Below, piece by piece: positions 25,038 to 31,607 of a stretch of DNA of 47,839 bases; position 1 is the first letter of the stretch, and every line of letters starts with the position of its first letter. The stretch comes from Candidatus Zhuqueibacterota bacterium (lineage in GTDB: Bacteria; Zhuqueibacterota; Zhuqueibacteria; Oceanimicrobiales; Oceanimicrobiaceae). A program made the translations under genes and the position numbers. The DNA lies in NCBI GenBank assembly GCA_029262005.1, contig JAJDAG010000082.1, positions 1 to 47,839 on the forward strand. Direction: 5' to 3'. The notes under the pieces were generated by a model. That model worked only from the letters and a program-made list of their open reading frames with translations. It was not told the origin of the DNA and ran no database searches.

Positions 25038-25907
25038 TTAAAACATCGGGGATTCCTGACCGAAAACATTGATGTTGCCATTAACATGCTTCGATTTGTC
25101 AATAATGACCCCGGCAGCATCGATAACCGAGCCATGACAATTGGCGCATTGATTGAGTTCGGCAGCAGCATGCCCGACCGGGGGCAAATTATGGCAACTA
25201 CCGCAAACTACAGTCGATGGTTCAGTCCAGATCGGTGTTGCATTATTGCCCCTGATTTCATCCTCGGTATAAATGAAGCTTCTGCTGGACTGATCCTTCG
25301 CTAAGCTCCAATTTCCATGACAATATGAATTGGAACAAGAGACTGAGCCTTCATCCCAAACCGGATTCGCAGCATCGGTCAGTGCAAGTTCGCTGAATGT
25401 GACTTCAGCCGGTAAGTCAGAATCGGCATGACCGGCGCTGGAAAAGCTGGTTGGAACCACGTGACAACTTGAACACGCGTTGCCATCAGTGAAAGTAGCG
25501 CCGCTCAGATGGGTTGTGTGTGCTCCCACGCCCTGAATGTTGACAGCCGTGTTTCCGTCCAGATCGCGCGGAGGTGCCCCGGTTAAATTATCACCGCCAC
25601 CGTGACAGACAATACAGTCTTCAGGCGTAGTTGCATGGCAAGTTAAACAAGATGTGCCTGAAGCGCCGCCATCATATTGTTCACCATGGCAGGCTTGACA
25701 CTGCGCAAGATTCCATTGTGTATTCCTGATGAACTTGCCATGAAAATCCTGCGAAGTTTTTGTGAGCCAGCCGGTAGCGTGAAATGACTTTGATACAATA
25801 GGAATGTCGTCGTGCAGGTCGCTGCATGCGTGAAACATCCAACCAGTCAACACACAACAGCAAAGGAAAAAACAAGTTTTCAAAGTACCTTCTTTGTGAA
25901 TCCTCAT
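25038..25907 (-). CDS. Heptahaem cytochrome c lipoprotein (CxxxxCH/CxxCH type)
   Basis: A 289-residue probable outer-membrane cytochrome. From the ATG at 25907 (GGAG four bases upstream) the N-terminus MRIHKEGTLKTCFFLCCCVLTGW ends in a lipobox-like FHAC, placing the lipidated Cys at residue 28. A longer frame to 25976 would bury the signal. Haem sites are CQACH, CLTCH, CIVCH, CSSCH, CSNSYCH (CX4CH), CGSCH and CANCH. The mixture of CxxxxCH and CxxCH with CHNLPPVGHA is the pattern of the Geobacter-type CxxxxCH/CxxCH family, often found at the cell surface. It is the first gene of the five-gene conduit operon. Orientation of the lipoprotein (outside or periplasmic) cannot be read from sequence. 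Confidence 0.8.
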   Translation of the reverse strand: MRIHKEGTLKTCFFLCCCVLTGWMFHACSDLHDDIPIVSKSFHATGWLTKTSQDFHGKFIRNTQWNLAQCQACHGEQYDGGASGTSCLTCHATTPEDCIVCHGGGDNLTGAPPRDLDGNTAVNIQGVGAHTTHLSGATFTDGNACSSCHVVPTSFSSAGHADSDLPAEVTFSELALTDAANPVWDEGSVSCSNSYCHGNWSLAKDQSSRSFIYTEDEIRGNNATPIWTEPSTVVCGSCHNLPPVGHAAAELNQCANCHGSVIDAAGVIIDKSKHVNGNINVFGQESPMF

Positions 25908-26038
25908 GTGCTCCAAGTCTCTTTGAGTTTCTGTTGTGCGAGCAAGGCGTTTTACCAAAAACGACCCCATACCCACTTTAATCTGTTAGAGTGTCACAGC
26001 CAAACATGGTAAGGCAATTGTGTAACATTCATTCCTGC

Positions 26039-26068
26039 AATAGTACGTTTATGTTCTCAGAAGATCAA
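26039..26068 (-). promoter_or_regulatory. Possible sigma70 promoter of the conduit operon
   Basis: On the minus strand TTGATC (26063-26068), 18 bases, ACTATT (26039-26044), in the gap before the lipoprotein gene. The -10 box is poor, so this is tentative. Confidence 0.3.
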
Positions 26069-26177
26069 GTATTGTTTATACAAATTTCAACTTTCTATGA
26101 CTGCCCAAATCAGCATAAAGGCCTTGCAAAATGCCACTTTCCAGGTCCTCGCTGCCTCCGGCTGAAATGTATGTAAA

Positions 26178-27419
26178 TTACTCCGAACTGTGCTTCGCGC
26201 GCAGCTCCTCAGCCATCGTGCTTATTTCCGAAAGATCCCGGGTCATTTCGCTCCAGCCATACCAGAGTGCATAATCCGGATTGGCGTGAAATGTACCCTG
26301 AAACGCACGCATTCGGTGTTTCAGGTGCATGACAAATAGTTGTTGTTCTATTGGCGTTGGTGCGTCATGGAAAGTAAGCAAATCAGGAAAAGGATAGGCA
26401 TAGTTAACCGGTTTTTCCAAAATGCCATCGGCATACAAACCAGCGATAATTCGAATCGCTTTTGCCAAAAGATGGTCCACTTCCTTGATCATATCATCGC
26501 CCTTTTGCAACTCTGCCCTGGCAAAATTATCTGAGTGACAATCACTGCACACCTTTAACATTTTATCGCGCTCTCTCTGCCAGTCTTCCTGCGTTAGGCG
26601 CGCGACATCTGCGGCTTTTACCACGTCTAGCCGGGCCGTTGGATTGCCGGAAGGGTCTAGTACGCCTAGCGCCTGCAAAATAGTCACTTGGTCAGCCTTC
26701 CATTGTTCGTCTTCAGGTAAAGGCAGCCGCACTGCCAGGAACCCCCATGCTGTTCTCACTTCATGATTGCCGTCCTGCATGTGGCAAGTTTGACAGGTTG
26801 GTGCAGCCGTTCCAGGTGGCAAAGTGCCATTTTGTTTTAATAGAGCACGTACACCGTGCTTGGAGGAAGAGTACATTTCCCATTGCGGGTGGTCAAAGCC
26901 CATGTGGCAAGTTTGGCAGGCCTGGGGTTGTCTGGCCTCAACCACTGAAAAAGTGTGGCGCGTGTGGCAGGCATCGCAGGAAGCCATGCCAAAACCCGCA
27001 CCTTCTTCCTTAAGTTCCTTAATATCATCAATAGATTTTAATCCCACTTTATGACAACCGCCACAGCCTTTCATACCCTTTGTTAAAGACATGGGTAACC
27101 AGTGGGTCGTCGGCATGGCTGACATGGCAGCCCAGGCAAGAGAATGCTTGCCCTTTTTGAATTGAGCTACTTGATCTTCGTGGCAGTCGTTGCAGGTTTC
27201 AGGGGTTGGAATTTCCACTTTGCTTACATCTTCGGCAGACATGTGACCATCGCCGTGGCAAACATCGCAACCGACTTCATTCTCGCTGTGCTTGCTCAAC
27301 TGCCAATCCGAAACAATGTTCGGCGTGATCTTTTTGTGGCACTCGACGCATTCCTGCGCCGAACTGGTACTCACAATAAAAAAAATCAAAAGCGCAACAA
27401 GAGCTATTACTGATTTCAT
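26178..27419 (-). CDS. Octahaem cytochrome c of the hydroxylamine oxidoreductase family (paralog 2)
   Basis: A 413-residue exported protein (signal peptide 1-21) with eight CxxCH sites at residues 24, 51, 76, 119, 148, 168, 209 and 291. The haem 5-6 block, CDACHTRHTFSVVEARQPQACQ then CHMGFDHPQ, shares the HAO-family pattern with the protein at 17289, but the two differ elsewhere. Near the C-terminus it has RAFQGTFHANPDYALWYGW with Tyr383, aligned by eye with PDYTHWHG of paralog 1. It is about 70 residues shorter than paralog 1. Whether it oxidises hydroxylamine, reduces nitrite or is only a carrier cannot be decided. GGAGG precedes the ATG. It is flanked by a terminator upstream (27463-27505) and the conduit operon downstream. 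Confidence 0.85.
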   Translation of the reverse strand: MKSVIALVALLIFFIVSTSSAQECVECHKKITPNIVSDWQLSKHSENEVGCDVCHGDGHMSAEDVSKVEIPTPETCNDCHEDQVAQFKKGKHSLAWAAMSAMPTTHWLPMSLTKGMKGCGGCHKVGLKSIDDIKELKEEGAGFGMASCDACHTRHTFSVVEARQPQACQTCHMGFDHPQWEMYSSSKHGVRALLKQNGTLPPGTAAPTCQTCHMQDGNHEVRTAWGFLAVRLPLPEDEQWKADQVTILQALGVLDPSGNPTARLDVVKAADVARLTQEDWQRERDKMLKVCSDCHSDNFARAELQKGDDMIKEVDHLLAKAIRIIAGLYADGILEKPVNYAYPFPDLLTFHDAPTPIEQQLFVMHLKHRMRAFQGTFHANPDYALWYGWSEMTRDLSEISTMAEELRAKHSSE

Positions 27420-27462
27420 TTAATTCCTCCGCCTTCTGTATTGATATGTGCGGTTAAAATGA

Positions 27463-27505
27463 AAAGACAGCAGGTTAGCGAGTTGACTGCCGACCTGCTG
27501 TCTTT
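27463..27505 (-). terminator. Hairpin terminator of the first T9SS cytochrome gene
   Basis: Perfect 13-bp arms AAAGACAGCAGGT/ACCTGCTGTCTTT with a 17-nt loop, 36 bp past the stop. On the minus strand TTTTCATTTT follows. Confidence 0.85.
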
Positions 27506-27541
27506 ATCAAGAATCACAATAAATAAAATCTTTTGAACTAC

Positions 27542-30500
27542 TTATTTGATGAGGATCAGTTTTTTGGTTGCCGCAAAGCCATTCACTTCCAGACGGTAAA
27601 AATACAGGCCACTGGCCAGGTTGGAGCCGTTAAAGATTATTCTTTGGCTCCCTGCTGGCATGACCTTGTCCAGTATGGTTGCGACTTCCTTACCAATAAC
27701 ATTGTACACCTTCAAAACTACCTGCCCTTGTTTAGCGACATTAAATTCGATATTTGTGCTCGGATTGAAGGGGTTCGGATAGTTCTGAGACAATGAGTAC
27801 TCCTCGGGAATGGTAACCAGATCGCGGCTGTCTACACCAGTAATCGAAGGGATACTCAAAGTATTGAGTACATTTCCTGAAGTCCAGTGCGAACTGCCAC
27901 CACCATTATCTATCAGAGCCACACCAAATTTGAATGTACCGACGGTAAACTGAGCATCATCGTCGTTGCCGGTATTCAAAGCACGCTTGATTTCCGTGTA
28001 CCAGACACCATCCTTCCAGATAGCTGCCTGCGTTACGTCAGCACGGCTATCCAGTGGAACTCTCAAAATGCGTTCCGGTACGACTGCACTGAAACCGGCA
28101 TAGACCGCCCAGGCGTTCGTCAAATCACCGGCAGCCATCGTTGCCACTTCCAGTGCTTCACCGTTGTCAATTTCCGCCTGACGCAGAATCATGGCGTCAA
28201 TGTAATCAGCGGGATTGGTTTCGATGTATTTGGGTGCATTTTTGTCAGCATTACGGTTATGCGAGTAAGTGCTGCCACCGGCGTCGCCATGACGACCGCC
28301 ATCACCGCTATCCGTAAAGTCACCAACATATTTATCATCGACGTACCCAACAAGTGAGACTTCACCGGCTGTAACTTCATGCGAAGCAGGATCAATAGTA
28401 AGAACTCCAGCCTGATTGGCGCTTACTGTTCCAAGGGAACGCGCTGCTTTCATGTGCCACATATCTGCCTTCTGACCCGTTGGCAAGTAAGCATCATCGG
28501 CATTGGTGGTATGGTCATTACCGGCATTTGTGTTAGCAATATCCGTGTGGCATTTGTTCATGCAACCTCTGGCATCCCAGTCTTCTTCCGGAATGCTGAT
28601 ATTCCACAACATGCCCAGGCGGTCTTCATTTTGTCCCGAACTTTTCGCCCAGGCAGAGCCATCAAAGCTCCAGGAGCCACCACGGGTCATACTGAGGGTC
28701 GCGTCATCCCATTTGGCGAGAAAATAAATATCCGTCAGCGTTACGGCAGCTTTCATAGAGACCATTCTGCCATTGGCCAGCGGAATATCTTTAGTCCAGT
28801 CAATACCGGCCCAATCGGTGGTGTCACCATCCATTGTGAAAGCAGAGGTCACTTCGGGCGCTTCAACTGTCTTGCCCTCGCCGCCCAATTGCCTGAACCA
28901 CTGGTTGTCATACCAGTAAAGTAACTCTTCCGCCAGATCAACATCTGTCTGCTCAGACCAGTCAGTTAAATTATCAGAAGCAACATCAACACCAAAGTTA
29001 GGCATAGATTCCTTGATGTGACAGCTTACCGCACAAGCATTAGGCATTGCCATGTCCAACGTCTTTTTGGGGGAAAGAGCTTCAAAAGTATGGGCATGAA
29101 TATCATAAGCAACTGCAGATTTGATGATCTTTGGATTATGACATTTGGAACAACGACTGGCACCTGTGCCTGTTGGATCGTACTTATGGTTTGTATGTTT
29201 ACTTACAACCGCTGCAATAGCATCAACATTAGTCGTATAGTCTGCTACCCATTCAATTGGAATATCCGTAAAATCTCCATGCGTAGCATGACAGGCTAAA
29301 CAGAGGGTGTTGTTATCATTCTCAGTAGCAATCGTAATCTCTGCGCCAGTCGAATCTTCGCTCACCCTCGCGGTTCTCATATGATGTTTCTCTGAGTTGT
29401 GAACATCGTGACAATCATAACATGTAACGTCACGCCAAGGCATCAAAAGGTCACCTTTGCCACTTACATTAAAATCAAAAAATTGTTGATGGTGCTTTTT
29501 GGATGAACCGTCCGGCCAGTCACCACCCCCATCTGAGTAAAGGCTAGCCACCAAATCCCCGAGTGACCAGGAGGTAAAATTGTCATCGTCGTAAGGAAAG
29601 CTGAAAGTATTATTAGGCAAGCTTTTACCACGAGAGTGGCACATGCCGCACATGTTGGCAGCTTCTAGCGTGGTCATGTCGGTAGCAGGGTTGATGATCT
29701 TTGTTTTGTCTGTGGTCATGGCGTGTTCGCTACCCGGTCCGTGACATGTTTCACAGCCGTTATTAAGTTGCTCTTTGACACCATCACCATCTAAATCAAA
29801 AATGTTATTGTTGGTATAACTGGTGATAGTCGTTGGGTCAATTGCACCACCACTCATTGTCCACTCACCGTTTGCATCTTTTGGGTTTATCACCATTCCG
29901 GTTGTGTGACAGCCCGAACAGCCTTTGGTGAAGCTTCTGCTGTTTGTGGCAATGTCAGATAAAGCGGAAGCCGACGTAAATACAGGAACGTTGCTCGGCG
30001 TGCCGTTATCATGTACCCAGTAGTCGTCCGGGTGATACAGAACATACTCATGCGTTTTTTCATTATATTGAATTGGAGAAATATACATGTCAGCGGATTC
30101 TGCGCCAGTTGAATCAGGAATCCGCATCGCGTAACGTTGTTTGTACAGACCACTACCACCATAGGTCAAGTAAACGCGAGAAGTCACTTCACCGATTGTA
30201 ATGGTATAACCATCGTTCGCACTGTAAGCCAGAATGGGTGCATTTGGCTTAAACGGATCAAAAGCACTGCTGATGTCATTAAAGTTCAAGCCATCGTGAA
30301 AATCGTCGACACCGTTTGAATCGTAATCGTTAACGACTCCAAAAAGATCTTGCATTGTTTTTGAATCGTCCGTTACATCAGAGTACCCGTTGGCGTGCAT
30401 GGACGTCCGCCACCCGGTCATATCACCCAGACTTGGGTTACTGTGGCACTGCAAACATTTTTCCGGGCCAACATAAGTGCTTTGGGCAGAAAGGCCCGGC

Positions 30501-30562
30501 ACCATCATGAACATGCTGAATAGTATCAGCCCGGTCAGTAATGTGTAGCATTTTTGTAACAT
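27542..30562 (-). CDS. T9SS-exported nonahaem cytochrome c with ethylbenzene-dehydrogenase-like domain
   Basis: A 1006-residue secreted cytochrome. The start at 30562 is set by AAGGAGG six bases upstream and a signal peptide ending in GLSAQS. Seven CxxCH sites (CLQCH, CSGCH, CETCH with GPGSEH, CGMCH, CYDCH, CLACH, CSKCH) lie in the first half, then CAVSCH and CMNKCH, both CX3CH. Around residues 560-850 is a segment beginning FTMDGDTTDWAGIDW that resembles the haem-binding EB_dh domain, with CMNKCH inside it. The C-terminus is a NYPNPFNPSTNIEF sorting domain, so the protein is probably released or surface-bound through type IX secretion. It follows an intact receiver gene by 37 bp. Partial similarity to the cytochrome at 31608 indicates duplication. 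Confidence 0.86.
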   Translation of the reverse strand: MLQKCYTLLTGLILFSMFMMVPGLSAQSTYVGPEKCLQCHSNPSLGDMTGWRTSMHANGYSDVTDDSKTMQDLFGVVNDYDSNGVDDFHDGLNFNDISSAFDPFKPNAPILAYSANDGYTITIGEVTSRVYLTYGGSGLYKQRYAMRIPDSTGAESADMYISPIQYNEKTHEYVLYHPDDYWVHDNGTPSNVPVFTSASALSDIATNSRSFTKGCSGCHTTGMVINPKDANGEWTMSGGAIDPTTITSYTNNNIFDLDGDGVKEQLNNGCETCHGPGSEHAMTTDKTKIINPATDMTTLEAANMCGMCHSRGKSLPNNTFSFPYDDDNFTSWSLGDLVASLYSDGGGDWPDGSSKKHHQQFFDFNVSGKGDLLMPWRDVTCYDCHDVHNSEKHHMRTARVSEDSTGAEITIATENDNNTLCLACHATHGDFTDIPIEWVADYTTNVDAIAAVVSKHTNHKYDPTGTGASRCSKCHNPKIIKSAVAYDIHAHTFEALSPKKTLDMAMPNACAVSCHIKESMPNFGVDVASDNLTDWSEQTDVDLAEELLYWYDNQWFRQLGGEGKTVEAPEVTSAFTMDGDTTDWAGIDWTKDIPLANGRMVSMKAAVTLTDIYFLAKWDDATLSMTRGGSWSFDGSAWAKSSGQNEDRLGMLWNISIPEEDWDARGCMNKCHTDIANTNAGNDHTTNADDAYLPTGQKADMWHMKAARSLGTVSANQAGVLTIDPASHEVTAGEVSLVGYVDDKYVGDFTDSGDGGRHGDAGGSTYSHNRNADKNAPKYIETNPADYIDAMILRQAEIDNGEALEVATMAAGDLTNAWAVYAGFSAVVPERILRVPLDSRADVTQAAIWKDGVWYTEIKRALNTGNDDDAQFTVGTFKFGVALIDNGGGSSHWTSGNVLNTLSIPSITGVDSRDLVTIPEEYSLSQNYPNPFNPSTNIEFNVAKQGQVVLKVYNVIGKEVATILDKVMPAGSQRIIFNGSNLASGLYFYRLEVNGFAATKKLILIK

Positions 30563-30599
30563 AAGAAACCTCCTTGAAAGTGAACAGCAAGTAATACAG

Positions 30600-30959
30600 T
30601 TAATTGAGTTTATGAAATAGCACATCGTTTAGTGCCGCGAAATTAAGGGGTTTTACAGCATAATAAACCACACCCTCTTGTAGAAGTTGTCCACCTAGCT
30701 TTTTCGAAGGCTCAGAGGAGAGGACAACAACTGAAATTTTTGGCCGAATTCGCCGTAAGATTTTTACTGTTTTTAATCCGATATCGTTTAAGACCTCAAA
30801 ATCATAAATAACCACCTGGAAATCTTGCTCTAGAACTTCGAGAAGTAAATCCAACTCATCATTGACAATCGCCGGTGTGATGCCTGTTTCGCTCATTTGC
30901 TCCAAAATCTGCTCGCAGCAAATGTCGTCACGACAGGATAATAAAATATTTCCTTCCAC
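30600..30959 (-). CDS. Stand-alone receiver-domain protein (copy A)
   Basis: A 119-residue protein with the fold signature of a CheY-like receiver and no output domain. Acidic residues are Asp11/Asp12, the likely phosphorylation site is Asp53 in VVIYDFEV, the switch position is Ser81/Ser82, and Lys103 lies in AVKPL. The first strand NILLSC is unusual because the acidic pair comes two residues later than in CheY. The start is GTG at 30959 (GGAG nine bases upstream); an in-frame TAG lies 17 codons further upstream. It is 37 bp ahead of the T9SS nonahaem cytochrome and presumably cotranscribed. Copy B at 34523 is frameshifted. No histidine kinase is in the window. Confidence 0.8.
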   Translation of the reverse strand: MEGNILLSCRDDICCEQILEQMSETGITPAIVNDELDLLLEVLEQDFQVVIYDFEVLNDIGLKTVKILRRIRPKISVVVLSSEPSKKLGGQLLQEGVVYYAVKPLNFAALNDVLFHKLN

Positions 30960-31350
30960 TCCTTGCTTCTCCGCTGACCTGATGTCATTATTGACTTCGG
31001 TGATCGTCTATTCAATATTCGTACCAAAAAGTCTCAAAAACAACAGTACTAAAGTAGTTGCACTAAGTTTATAATAATTATATACTTAAATTGAGTAGTC
31101 TAAAATGGTACTTTGCAGTTTTACCTAAATGCATCAGCAGGAATGTGATCGACTTGTCGCAGTATTTAAGTCGTATTCAAATATTGACTTGTTTTTTTTA
31201 AACTTAAGTCAATTGAGGCACCAACACCCCAACTGCGACATGCATGCCCCATTTTTCCGGGAATGGATCTATCTTGAGGTCTATCTAGAAAAAAGCTGTC
31301 CGTAAAGAGCAGAAATATTTAAATAATTGTGTTCAAGCGAAATGGGCTGT
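30600..31350 (-). repeat. Segmental duplication, copy A (receiver plus upstream DNA)
   Basis: This segment aligns with 34523-35310 through the receiver gene and about 390 bp of non-coding DNA upstream. Two blocks are nearly unchanged: 31012-31040 (TCAATATTCGTACCAAAAA, one mismatch, TCTCAAAAA) and 31187-31206 (ACTTGTTTTTTTTAAACTTA). The downstream cytochrome genes are also related, so the whole repeat unit is about 3.8 kb in direct tandem orientation. Confidence 0.85.
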
Positions 31351-31607
31351 TTGTCAAAGTCCCGGGAGTTCGTGCAATATGCTAACCTGAATAATTCACA
31401 GCACCCTTGTCATTCTGGAGGAATCTTGTAATTTACAGCAGTTTACCAAGTTAACAAGACTCCCCCTGAGTGACAATCCGGTGCATGACATTTGATTCTT
31501 AAATCGTAAATTTAGGAACTAACCAGGCTAAACAATCTCGCAAAAAAAAACGCGCAGGAAGGATAACCTTCCTGCGCGCCGAAAGATACGGTAAAGGATG
31601 CTGCTTT
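30960..31607. other. 648-bp intergenic region, mostly duplicated DNA
   Basis: The first 390 bp are the duplicated upstream region of receiver copy A. The rest (31351-31550) shows no ORF or RNA gene I can support. The terminator of the second T9SS cytochrome is at 31551-31578. Confidence 0.6.
31551..31578 (-). terminator. Strong rho-independent terminator of the second T9SS cytochrome gene
   Basis: A perfect 12-bp GC-rich stem CGCGCAGGAAGG/CCTTCCTGCGCG with an ATAA loop (TTAT on the minus strand). On the minus strand nine T residues follow. It lies 29 bp past the stop. Confidence 0.93.

Noticed and set aside
28379-28924. A 181-codon plus-strand frame within the first T9SS cytochrome gene
   Set aside because: It is an antisense shadow lacking ribosome site and motifs; the minus strand encodes a well-supported cytochrome.
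31235-31248. Sigma54-like GG-N10-GC element (minus strand) upstream of receiver copy A, considered as a target of the NtrC-type regulator
   Set aside because: The match is partial, lies 275 bp from the gene, and the aligned position in copy B lacks the GC, so it is not conserved.
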